From NCBI GenBank assembly GCA_026003755.1, contig BPHV01000004.1:1-64000 (forward strand): 64,000 nt of DNA, given 5' to 3'. A model generated the notes under the pieces. The model did not search any database, was not told where the DNA came from, and saw nothing but the letters and a program-made list of their open reading frames with translations. The translations under genes were made by a program, and so were the position numbers. This DNA comes from Candidatus Roseilinea sp. Lineage in GTDB: Bacteria > Chloroflexota > Anaerolineae > J036 > Brachytrichaceae. Shown here one piece after another: positions 38,344 through 46,207 of this stretch. Numbering within the stretch: the stretch's first letter is position 1; every line of letters starts with the position of its first letter.

Positions 38344-40196
38344 GACGCTCCGGCATCCAGCATAGCGAAAGGGTTGAAGCTGCGCCGGCGCGGCCGTGGC
38401 CCAGGGCCATCTTCGCCGGCGGGCTGAGCCGTCACAACCTGCTGCGCCGAATCATCCACGGCCTCGACTTCGAACTGCAAGCTATACAGCTTGTAGTACA
38501 AGCCGCGCGCGGCCAGTAGCTCATCGTGCGTGCCCAGCTCCACCAGCCGTCCCTTCTCCAGAACAGCGATGCGATGGGCCACCTGCACCGTGCTCAGACG
38601 GTGCGCGATGATGATCGTGGTGCGGCCCTGCATCAACCGCCCCAGTGCCTCTTGCACCAAACCTTCGCTTTCGCTGTCCAGCGAGGAAGTGGCCTCGTCG
38701 AGCAGCAAGATGCGCGGGTTCCTCAAAATGGCGCGAGCGATAGCGATGCGCTGGCGCTGGCCGCCGCTCAGTTTTATCCCACGCTCGCCGACGAGCGTAT
38801 CGTATCCTTTGGGCAACGCAAGGATGAACTCGTGCGCGTTGGCCGCCTTGGCCGCGGCGATCATCGCCTCCTCGCCGGCATTCAGGTCGCCGTAAAGGAT
38901 GTTCTCGCGCACCGTGCCGCTGAACAGCGTCGTGTCTTGCGGCACCATAGCGATGGTCGAACGAAGGCTCGCAACCTTCAAGCGGCGCAGATCAACGCCA
39001 TCCAGCAACACCGCCCCTCGGGTCGGGTCGTAGAAGCGCGGGATCAGGTTGAACACGGTGGATTTGCCGGCGCCGCTCGGCCCGACGAGCGCTAGAATCT
39101 CACCGGGGGCAATATCGAGCGAGACATCGCGCAACACCTCGCGATTGTCCTCGTAGGCAAAGGAGACGCCATCAAAGGTGATCTGCCCCCGCACAGCACC
39201 GACATCGCGCGCGTCCGGTGCGTCGCGCACCTCAGGCTGCGTGTCGAGAATCTCGAACAGCCGGCGCGTCGCCCCGACGGCCTCCTGGAACTGCGCAAAG
39301 ATGCTTGCCAGCCCAGAGATGCCGCCGGCAATCACCGCGCCATACAGCAGGAAGGCGACTAAGTCGCCGGCGCGCAACCGCCCGGCGCTCACCTCCTGCG
39401 AACCCAACCACAGCACGCCAACCAGCGCAAAGAAGAACATCAACCCGATCAACGGGCCGAACGTCGCGCGAATGCGCGAGAGCTTGAGCGAGGCCCGAAA
39501 GACCTCCTGCGACGCCTGGTTGAAACGCTGAACTTCATACCGCTCGCGGCCGAAGGCCTTGACCACGCGCACGCCGCTGATGGCTTCCTCGGCGATCGCA
39601 TTCGCCTCGGCCAAACGATCTTGTACCTTTGCCGCCAGCGGGCGCAACGAGCGACTGTAGAGCCGCGCCACGATCGTCGCCAGCGGGAAGATCAACAACA
39701 CAACGCCCGTTAATCGCCAATTGATGGTGACGACGAGCGCTGCCGAGCCGACCACGGTCAGGACGCTGCTGAGCAGGGTGGCGACGTTGTTCACCAGCGC
39801 GACGCGCACGACGGTGACATCGGCCGACAGGCGCGAGGTCAACTCGCCCGTGCGCCGGTTGGCGAAGAACCCCAGGCCCAGATGCTGCAGATGGGCATAG
39901 ACGCTCTGGCGCAAATCGCGTGTGACCGATTCGCCGGCCTCGGCGATCAAAAACTGGCCGCCAATGTCCACCACCGCGCGCGCGACAAAAACGGCGATGA
40001 GAATGCCGATGATCTGCCCGACGCTCAGCCCAACGGGGACGCCGGTCACCGCGTTGACCAACTGGCCGCTCACCAACGGAAAGGCCAGGTTGAGCGCCGT
40101 GCTGATGACAAACAGGACGGCGGCGGCGATGATCACGGCGCGATAAGGTTTGACGTAGCGTATCAGCCGCCATGTGATGTTGCTTGATTTGAACAA
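38340..40196 (-). CDS. ABC exporter, fused membrane and ATPase domains
   Basis: 618 residues, a half-transporter of the ABCB type. Six membrane helices span about 1-310 with the coupling helix EEAISGVRVVKAFGRE. The ATPase has Walker A GPSGAGKST, Q-loop MVPQDTTLF, signature LSGGQRQR, Walker B ILLLDEATSSLD and the H-loop HRLSTV. It works as a dimer to export lipids, drugs or peptides; substrate unknown. Its end overlaps the KduD-like gene (ATGA). Confidence 0.9.
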   Translation of the reverse strand: MFKSSNITWRLIRYVKPYRAVIIAAAVLFVISTALNLAFPLVSGQLVNAVTGVPVGLSVGQIIGILIAVFVARAVVDIGGQFLIAEAGESVTRDLRQSVYAHLQHLGLGFFANRRTGELTSRLSADVTVVRVALVNNVATLLSSVLTVVGSAALVVTINWRLTGVVLLIFPLATIVARLYSRSLRPLAAKVQDRLAEANAIAEEAISGVRVVKAFGRERYEVQRFNQASQEVFRASLKLSRIRATFGPLIGLMFFFALVGVLWLGSQEVSAGRLRAGDLVAFLLYGAVIAGGISGLASIFAQFQEAVGATRRLFEILDTQPEVRDAPDARDVGAVRGQITFDGVSFAYEDNREVLRDVSLDIAPGEILALVGPSGAGKSTVFNLIPRFYDPTRGAVLLDGVDLRRLKVASLRSTIAMVPQDTTLFSGTVRENILYGDLNAGEEAMIAAAKAANAHEFILALPKGYDTLVGERGIKLSGGQRQRIAIARAILRNPRILLLDEATSSLDSESEGLVQEALGRLMQGRTTIIIAHRLSTVQVAHRIAVLEKGRLVELGTHDELLAARGLYYKLYSLQFEVEAVDDSAQQVVTAQPAGEDGPGPRPRRRSFNPFAMLDAGAS

Positions 40197-40271
40197 CGCG
40201 ACGCCTCACTTCTGTTCGGGCACGCAACCGCACTGCGTCGTGGCGGGATGCGCCCGGTGTCCTCCGCACGC

Positions 40272-41459
40272 TCAGCGGCCGCTGCACGCGGCTAGGCCGG
40301 CTTCCACATTGGCGCGGATCTCCTGATCCCCCGGAGCAAGCTCGAGTGACTTCGCCCACATCGCGCGGGCGTTATCGCACTCCTGAATCCAACGGTAAGC
40401 AAAGCCGTAGTATAAGTAATCTATCGCGCTCAGCGATGTGCCGGACTGCTGCGTGATGGTGAGCGCGCGCGTGTAATCTTCGACCGCGCCGAAGTAATTG
40501 CGCACCTGAAAGTTGAGCAGGGCGCGTTCGGTCAACGCGCGCAGCCGCGTCGGCTCCAATTCAATCGCCTTGTCCAGCGCCTCGCGCGCTTTCTGGCGCT
40601 CGCCGATGAACCGATACACCATCCCTAATTGCTGATATGCCTCCGCATGCTGAGGGTCAATCTCGATGATGCGCTGAAACGTTCGGATCGCATCAGCCGT
40701 CCGGCCGGTGACATAGAAGATCCGCCCGATGGCGCTTAACACGTGGGGCATGTTTGGATCACGCTCCAGCGCCCGCTCGTAGTGATAGCGCGCCACATCA
40801 TATCGGCCGAAGACCTCGTACACATAGCCGAGGTTGCGCAGCGCGTCGGGATTATTCGGCTCCAGGTCCACCGCCATCTGCGCAGCGGAGAGCGCCGCGT
40901 TGAAGTCGCCGCTATCGGCCAGAGCTTCGGCCAGATAAGCGTGACCGGTGGCGTAGTTCGGGTCGGCAGCGACGACGGCCTGACACTCGGCCACTGCCTC
41001 AGCAATGCGCTTCTGCCAATCCAGCGCCATGCACAGCACCGCGCGCGAAGGCAGGTGGCCAGGAGCGATTTCCAGCGCTTTGCGAACGCGTTGTTCCGCC
41101 CTCTGCGGCTGGCCGATGAACACCATCAGGCGAGCAGCGCGGCGATGCAGGTCGGGATCGTTAGGCCGGCGGCGACTGGCACGGTCATAGGCGTCAATCG
41201 CTGCGCGATAATCGCCTCGCGCCGCCGCCGCCTCGGCAGCGAGAATAAGAGAGTCCACGCTGCGCGTAGGTGTAGGGGTCAGTGCGGGCGTTGGAGTTCG
41301 CGCATCCCGACCAAGCTGAACTCCGTTATTGAGCCGGACTTGCACCAGCAAGTAGCCGCCAGCGACGAGGATAACGATAGACCAAAAAACCAGCCAAGCG
41401 CAACCGTTGCCGCTGCGCTGGCGGGTGGGCTGGACATATCTTCGATCGCGTAACCGCAC
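40272..41459 (-). CDS. membrane-anchored TPR protein
   Basis: 395 residues. One transmembrane helix (about 22-42) follows a basic N-terminus, then a Thr/Pro linker (RTPTPALTPTPT). From about 70 onwards at least seven tetratricopeptide units can be aligned (for example GDYRAAIDAYDRASRRRPNDPD, split by the consensus W/A-G-Y-A-P positions, and AIRTFQRIIEIDPQHAEAY). It probably scaffolds a protein complex at the outer face of the membrane. No partner is evident nearby. Confidence 0.85.
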   Translation of the reverse strand: MRLRDRRYVQPTRQRSGNGCAWLVFWSIVILVAGGYLLVQVRLNNGVQLGRDARTPTPALTPTPTRSVDSLILAAEAAAARGDYRAAIDAYDRASRRRPNDPDLHRRAARLMVFIGQPQRAEQRVRKALEIAPGHLPSRAVLCMALDWQKRIAEAVAECQAVVAADPNYATGHAYLAEALADSGDFNAALSAAQMAVDLEPNNPDALRNLGYVYEVFGRYDVARYHYERALERDPNMPHVLSAIGRIFYVTGRTADAIRTFQRIIEIDPQHAEAYQQLGMVYRFIGERQKAREALDKAIELEPTRLRALTERALLNFQVRNYFGAVEDYTRALTITQQSGTSLSAIDYLYYGFAYRWIQECDNARAMWAKSLELAPGDQEIRANVEAGLAACSGR

Positions 41460-41500
41460 AGCGTGATGTTAGCACGCGCGCGATTTGTGTGAAGCATCAA

Positions 41501-41521
41501 GGGGGCGCCTGGTGCGCCCCC
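41501..41521 (-). terminator. GC-rich hairpin after the SWIM-like gene
   Basis: GGGGGCGC (41501-41508) pairs with GCGCCCCC (41514-41521) over a five-base loop. The minus-strand downstream sequence (TTGATGCTT) is only weakly U-rich, so termination would be imperfect. Confidence 0.45.
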
Positions 41522-41536
41522 CATCTGCGCTTTGGA

Positions 41537-41782
41537 TCAAGCCTTCTCCGGCTCGTAGAGCATGCCTTCCAACAAACGCTCCACGGCCATCGTATGGCTG
41601 TCTACGCCGTGGTTCTTGAAGTACTCGGAGTTGCAATGCCACTGTCCATGATCGTAGGTGACGAGGTACTCTCCGTTATCCCCGCGCACCATCACCTGGA
41701 AGGTCAAGAATTGAAATCGGTCGCGTTCCTGAGCGTAGCGATGCGCTTTTTCGACCTTACCGATCAAGCTTGAATCCATCAT
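41537..41782 (-). CDS. small degenerate SWIM zinc-finger-like protein
   Basis: 81 residues. Near the centre it reads YDHGQWHCNSEYFKNHG and VDSHTMAVERLL. The spacing fits a SWIM finger (CxC...CxH), but the second and third cysteines appear as Ser and Asp, leaving one Cys and the final His, so zinc binding is doubtful. A strong GGAGGG ribosome site lies seven bases before the ATGATG. It has its own promoter and a structured leader with an intrinsic terminator. I do not recognise a defined family; function unknown. Confidence 0.75.
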   Translation of the reverse strand: MMDSSLIGKVEKAHRYAQERDRFQFLTFQVMVRGDNGEYLVTYDHGQWHCNSEYFKNHGVDSHTMAVERLLEGMLYEPEKA

Positions 41783-41811
41783 GTGCTTTCCCTCCTAAGA
41801 TTGAAGACAAA

Positions 41812-41845
41812 CAAAAAGGCACGCGCTGTAGTCGTATGCGTGCCC
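41812..41845 (-). terminator. intrinsic terminator in the leader of the SWIM-like gene
   Basis: On the minus strand GGCACGC (41838-41844) pairs with GCGTGCC (41818-41824), and TTTTTGTTTG follows directly. It lies between the promoter and the ribosome site of the 81-residue gene, the layout of an attenuator, or of the end of an independent small RNA. Confidence 0.8.
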
Positions 41846-41868
41846 TCTTCTCGTTATTGGACTTACCA

Positions 41869-41917
41869 GTGACGACAGCGAAGGCGCTTCCCTGGCCACT
41901 TTCGCTTCCATTGTCAC
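41869..41917 (-). ncRNA. candidate structured leader RNA (riboswitch-like) or small RNA
   Basis: On the minus strand an outer stem GTGAC/GTCAC (41913-41917 with 41869-41873) encloses an inner stem AGCGAA/TTCGCT (41901-41906 with 41877-41882) and a short GGC/GCC stem around a purine-rich loop. It begins just after a strong promoter and is followed by a terminator hairpin at 41812-41845. No known riboswitch consensus was recognised. Either it controls the downstream gene or it is a roughly 105-base free RNA. Confidence 0.5.
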
Positions 41918-41919
41918 GG

Positions 41920-41947
41920 ATTTTATTAAAACGCCGAGCGATGTCAA
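41920..41947 (-). promoter_or_regulatory. strong sigma-70-type promoter on the minus strand
   Basis: TTGACA (41942-41947) and TAAAAT (41920-41925) with a 16-base spacer, next to an AT-rich TTTAATAAAAT run. It is the best promoter match in this part of the window and drives the leader RNA and SWIM-like gene. Confidence 0.7.
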
Positions 41948-42098
41948 CTCGTACACAGCTTAAACAATCGTGAGAAAAGGGCGAGCAACGCACTCATGGG
42001 CGCCTCCCTGACAGCGCATATACTGTTATCCAAACGCGCCAGTCGGTGAAACGCCGTTGACACAGGCATTCGTGCTCTGTTACGCTTCAACCGTCAAA

Positions 42099-42147
42099 CC
42101 GGTTGGCGCAATGATTGTTCTAACTGCCAACCGGCTCACCGAACAAT
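42099..42147 (+). promoter_or_regulatory. possible mRNA pseudoknot or operator over the crtB start
   Basis: Two interleaved perfect inverted repeats: CCGGTTGGC (42099-42107) with GCCAACCGG (42126-42134), and ATTGTTC (42114-42120) with GAACAAT (42141-42147), the last covering the first bases of the ATG at 42146. The order left-left-right-right is that of an H-type pseudoknot. No Shine-Dalgarno site is visible. As DNA, the 9-bp arms could equally be a regulator site. A TTGACA lies at 42057-42062. Confidence 0.4.
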
Positions 42148-43105
42148 GATGATTCGCTCACTGAAGCTGCGCACTCCCTCGCCTGACCCCGAAAGCAAGC
42201 TCGACCTCGATCGCGCGTTCGCGCTATGCAGCGAGATCACCCGCGATCACTCCAAGTCGTTCTATTTCAGCACCTCGTTTCTCCCAAAAGATAAGCGGCG
42301 CGCCATCCGTGCCTTCTACGCCTTCTGCCGCACCACCGATGACACGGTAGATGTGCTGAGCAAGAGCGACGCCGAAGCGCGTCCCTTCCTCGACGAATGG
42401 CGCCGCGCGTCGCGCCTCTCACCCAGCGAACAAGTCAATCCGGTGTTAGCAGCCTGGACGTCCATTCGCGATCGCTACGCCGTGCCGCAGGTGTACGTCG
42501 AGGAGTTAATTGATGGCTGCGAGATGGATCTAAGCATCAAACGGTATGAAACTTGGCAAGAGTTAGAGCGTTACTGCTACTGCGTCGCAAGCACAGTCGG
42601 CCTGATCTCGATGCACATCATCGGCGTGAACGACGACGACCCCCACCTCTTCGAACGCAGCCGACAGTCGGCGATAGACCTCGGCATTGCGCTGCAGTTG
42701 ACGAACATCCTGCGGGATGTCGGCGAGGACCTGGCCCGCGGGCGAATCTATCTGCCACAGGAAGATTTGCGGCGCTTCGATTACACGGAAGAGGATCTGC
42801 ACAATGGCGTGATTGACGATCGGTTTCGCGCATTGATGCGCTTCGAGATTCAGCGCGCGCATGATTACTACGCGCGCAGCATCCCAGCCATCGCTGCGCT
42901 GAAGTCAGACGGACGCGTGGCGGTTGCCGCAGCCGCCATGCTTTACCGCGGCATCCTGGACAAAATCATCGCCAATGACTTCGACGTGTTTCACAAGCGC
43001 GCGCACCTCGCCTTCTGGGAGAAACTGCAGCACATGCCGGGCGTCATCTGGATGGTGAGGCAACTGCCACGGGAAAGGTCGAAGGAGGGTCGGGCAAGCG
43101 TATGA
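42146..43105 (+). CDS. crtB: phytoene synthase
   Basis: 319 residues, or 318 from the second ATG at 42149. Squalene/phytoene synthase motifs: HSKSFYFST near 35, the first Asp-rich motif DDTVDV near 65, YCYCVASTVG, and the second Asp-rich motif within LTNILRDVGED followed by ARGRIYLP. It joins two geranylgeranyl diphosphates into phytoene, the first carotenoid step. It overlaps the next carotenoid gene by four bases. Desaturases are not in the window. Confidence 0.93.
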   Translation: MMIRSLKLRTPSPDPESKLDLDRAFALCSEITRDHSKSFYFSTSFLPKDKRRAIRAFYAFCRTTDDTVDVLSKSDAEARPFLDEWRRASRLSPSEQVNPVLAAWTSIRDRYAVPQVYVEELIDGCEMDLSIKRYETWQELERYCYCVASTVGLISMHIIGVNDDDPHLFERSRQSAIDLGIALQLTNILRDVGEDLARGRIYLPQEDLRRFDYTEEDLHNGVIDDRFRALMRFEIQRAHDYYARSIPAIAALKSDGRVAVAAAAMLYRGILDKIIANDFDVFHKRAHLAFWEKLQHMPGVIWMVRQLPRERSKEGRASV

Positions 43106-44016
43106 GCAGCGCCAAGACGCAGTCGCTGAGCGGCGCTGATGCTGCGCGCCCGTGGCGCCTTTCGCCGATTCTCTTCGCCCTCTACTTGCTCTCTATGCCG
43201 GTGTACTGCCTGGTGCGCCTCTCCGGACAACAAGCGCTGACCGGGCTGAGCACTGCGTTCACCGCAATTAGCCTGTTTTCCTTCTCGCTGGCGCATTGCA
43301 GCGAGACGCGCGGCATCCGGCATTCGTCGCTCATGCTGCTGGCCAGTTTTGCCATCGCGCTGACGATGGAATATCTGGGCAGCACATACGGCCTGATCTT
43401 CGGCAACTACGACTACACCGATAACCTCGGCCCCAAGGTGCTGGGCAAGGTGCCGATCATCATCCCGGTGGCCTGGTTCATGATGCTATACCCGGCGTGG
43501 AGCGTCGCCGATATACTGGTTGCGCGCCGACGCGATGCGCGACACGCAACAGCCGCCCGGCCGCTCGTCCTGCCTATCGCGCGCATTGTCATCGCTGCGC
43601 TGGCGATGACGGCATGGGACCTCAGCCTTGATCCGCGCATGGTGGCCGACGGGAACTGGGTGTGGCGCGATGAGGGCGCGTATTTCGGCATTCCGCTGAG
43701 CAACTACGCCGGCTGGTTCCTCACATCTGCGCTCGTCTACGGCGTTTGGCACGGCGTCGAGCAGTCCCTTTCGCACACGCCGAAGACCGAGCGCGTCGCA
43801 CAGACGCCACCTGCCTCCCGCCGCTCGCCTCTCGACTTTCGACTGCTGCCGGTATGGGCCTACGCGGTCACTTGGTTGGGCGAAAGCCTGGCCAACGCAC
43901 TTTTCTGGGGCGGGCCGGCCGTCGCCGCAGCAGTGTTTGCAGGGATGGGACTGTTCGGCGGGCCGGCGTTGTGGACTATGCTGCACATGTCGCGCCGCGT
44001 CCCACAGGCCGCCTAG
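43102..44016 (+). CDS. cruF: CruF-type carotenoid 1',2'-hydratase-like membrane protein
   Basis: 304 residues with about seven to eight helices. EYLGSTYGLIFGNYDYTDNLG is split over the conserved family block (DUF422/CruF), followed by VPIIIPVAWFMM and AWDLSLDPRMVADGNWVW. CruF hydrates the psi end of carotenes in cyanobacteria and related pathways. Translational coupling to crtB (ATGA) supports a carotenoid role. The exact substrate (lycopene or gamma-carotene type) is not determined. Its end overlaps the convergent gene by four bases. Confidence 0.8.
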   Translation: MSSAKTQSLSGADAARPWRLSPILFALYLLSMPVYCLVRLSGQQALTGLSTAFTAISLFSFSLAHCSETRGIRHSSLMLLASFAIALTMEYLGSTYGLIFGNYDYTDNLGPKVLGKVPIIIPVAWFMMLYPAWSVADILVARRRDARHATAARPLVLPIARIVIAALAMTAWDLSLDPRMVADGNWVWRDEGAYFGIPLSNYAGWFLTSALVYGVWHGVEQSLSHTPKTERVAQTPPASRRSPLDFRLLPVWAYAVTWLGESLANALFWGGPAVAAAVFAGMGLFGGPALWTMLHMSRRVPQAA

Positions 44017-44552
44017 CCGGCCTGGAACTCGTAGCCGGCTGCCTGAGCAGGTTGAGCAAGGTCCACAACCGCGCCAACGGCGCGATTGATCGCCTCGGCC
44101 CACTTCTCCGGCGCATCCATCTGGAAGCCGGTCAGGTCGCCAACCTTGCGCTGGATGATGAGGAAGGGCTTAGCGCCCCGGCGGCCGTTGAAACGCCTGA
44201 GCAAGAACGCCCGTTCGACATCGCGCAGGGGGATGACGATCTCGCGCTCCGGCGCGACCTGCGCAAAATGGATAGCCGTGTCGCTCAACACCAGCGTGCC
44301 GTTGCCGCCTACCCCAAACGAGCGCGGCTCGTTCAGGAAGTTCGCCTGCACGGGCCCAAGCGCAAACTGCACCCCGCGCGCCTTCCAATCTTTAATCGCC
44401 TGGGCGCGCCGCTTGCGAACGGCCATCGTGACGGATGACACTGCATAGGTGAGCAGGATCATCGCGATCACTAGGCTACCCGCAAAAATCACGATCGGGT
44501 AGATCAGAGGGTTCACACCTGGCGAGCTCATCGTGATGTCATTTTGCACCAT
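44013..44552 (-). CDS. single-pass membrane protein with PH-like domain, unknown function
   Basis: 179 residues from the ATG at 44552; a GTG at 44555 and an ATG at 44531 are alternatives. One N-terminal transmembrane helix (IYPIVIFAGSLVIAMILLTY) is followed by a basic stretch and a domain with GTLVLSDTAIHFAQ and EIVIPLRDVERAFL, which looks like a bacterial PH/GRAM fold where a stored value is compared with membrane lipids. It is not a recognised named family. An IS copy is inserted just upstream, probably removing its original promoter. Confidence 0.65.
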   Translation of the reverse strand: MVQNDITMSSPGVNPLIYPIVIFAGSLVIAMILLTYAVSSVTMAVRKRRAQAIKDWKARGVQFALGPVQANFLNEPRSFGVGGNGTLVLSDTAIHFAQVAPEREIVIPLRDVERAFLLRRFNGRRGAKPFLIIQRKVGDLTGFQMDAPEKWAEAINRAVGAVVDLAQPAQAAGYEFQAG

Positions 44553-44576
44553 CACCGGCGATGTGACAAATCGCGC

Positions 44577-44585
44577 CAGGCGACT
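44577..44585. repeat. 9-bp target-site duplication, left copy
   Basis: CAGGCGACT, identical to 46169-46177, directly flanking the IS ends. Confidence 0.85.
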
Positions 44586-46168
44586 GGGTGCATTTCAGTT
44601 TTGGGGCAGGAGCGCACTCAAAAAGCGCGCAGATTGACCTCGCCCGCGTGAACATCCGAAGATCACGGACGTCGTCGTGGATTGACAGACCGGCATCTCA
44701 GCGAGGGACGACAAGCCGCAGGCCGCTGCGGGCATAATGCGAGGACAGTTATATCCGGGAGGTGTGCCATGAAAGAGACCAGGGCGACGACACAGCGCAA
44801 GTCAGCGTCTTCGCCACGGCGAGGCGAGATGAAAGCGGTGCTGATGCGAGAAGCGGAGGCCGTGATCGATGAATTGCTGGACTGGAATGAACAGGCCGGC
44901 CAGCCGACACTGACGCAGATCGAGGAGGTGATCCTGAAGCTGCGCAAGCGGATGAGCGAGGCGATGGCGGTCACCGTGATCGAGGCGCAAGAGGCGAGCC
45001 GCCCGGTGCCGGGGCCGGTCTGTCCGCAGTGCGGGCGGGAGATGCACTCCAAAGGCCGCAAGCGGAACACGGTCGAGAGCCGCGTGGGCAGCCTGTCCGT
45101 GCAGCGAGGATACTACTACTGTGAAGCCTGCCGCGTCGGGCTTTTCCCCCCTCGATCGGCAGCTGGCGGTGTGGGACAAGCACTGGAGCGAACAGGTGGC
45201 CAAGCAGGCGGTGTGGCTGAGCGGGCTGGTGACGTTTGAGGAAGCGGAGCGCATCCTGGGACAGGTGGGCGGGCTGGTCATGTCCGACAGCAGTGTGTGG
45301 CGGCGGGTGGCGGTATGGGGAGAGCGCTTTCGGGGGGTAGAAGCCACACAACGCGCCCTGGCGGACGGCGGCGGGCGCACCGCCGAGGCGGCGACCGTGC
45401 CGGGCAAGATGGGTGTCGCCCTGGACGGAGCAACGGTTCATGTGCGTGGCGAAGGCTGGAAGGAACTCAAGGTGGGGTGCGTGTTCGATGTCGTGCTACA
45501 GCCGACTTGGGATCGCCAGAGCGAGGAGTGGGTTGACACGGCCCACGCCGTCCGCGCCAGCTACGTCGCCCATCTGGGCGGGCCGGAACGGTTCGGCCAG
45601 GTGTTGTGGACGGCCGCCCAACGTCGCGGCTGGACGCAGGCACGTGACACCATCGCCTTGGGCGATGGCGCCGCGTGGATTTGGAATCTGGTCAGCGAGC
45701 ACTTCTACGACAGCCGACAAGCCGTGGACTGGTATCACGCCAGCCAGCATCTGTGGCAGGTTGCTCACGGCCTGCACGCAGCAGGCAGCCCGGCGGCCCA
45801 GGCTTGGTATCGTGCCCACGAAACCCTCTTGTTCCAGGGCCATGCCGACCGGATTGCGGCTCGACTCCGTCAGGCCGCCCATACCCATCCCCAGCACGCC
45901 GAGATGCTACGGCGTGAAGCGGGCTACTTCGGGGACAACCGGCGACGCATGCAATACCAGAGCCTGCGCGAAGATGGCTGGCCGATCGGCAGCGGCGTGG
46001 TCGAGAGCGCCTGCAAGCAATTCCGTCATCGCTTCGCCGGTAGCGGGATGCGCTGGAGCCGTCCCGGCATCGAGCGTCTGCTCCCGATTCGGGCGGCCGT
46101 CATGGGTCACGCCTTTGACGCGATGTGGTCTGCTGCCTATTCTTCGCCCCCAAACTGAAATAGACCCC
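44586..46168 (+). mobile_element. complete ISKra4-type insertion sequence (1,583 bp)
   Basis: Imperfect 22-bp terminal inverted repeats at 44586-44607 and 46147-46168, both containing ATTTCAGTTT and starting GGGT, with about four mismatches. Identical 9-bp duplications lie outside both ends, so this copy moved in recently relative to sequence decay. The inside carries one transposase gene on the plus strand. It sits between the PH-like gene's upstream side and the end of leuS. Confidence 0.88.
44769..46158 (+). pseudogene. ISKra4-type transposase, single frameshift at a C6 run
   Basis: From the ATG at 44769 (GGAGGT ribosome site at 44759) the first part carries CPQCGREM and YYYCEACRVGLFP, the zinc-binding N-terminus of this family. 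At the TTTTCCCCCC run near 45140-45150 the frame must move by +1 (or two bases are missing) to continue as LDRQLAVWDKHWSEQ through KMGVALDGATVHVRG, ALGDGAAWIWNLVSEHFYD, DWYHASQHLW and GSGVVESACKQFRHRFAGSGM to the stop. All later motifs are intact. It may be programmed slippage, a dead copy, or a homopolymer sequencing error. Confidence 0.8.
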
Positions 46169-46177
46169 AGGCGACTT
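46169..46177. repeat. 9-bp target-site duplication, right copy
   Basis: CAGGCGACT, identical to 44577-44585. Confidence 0.85.
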
Positions 46178-46207
46178 GCGCGAAGCCCGGCGGGTGTGCG
46201 CTAAGCC

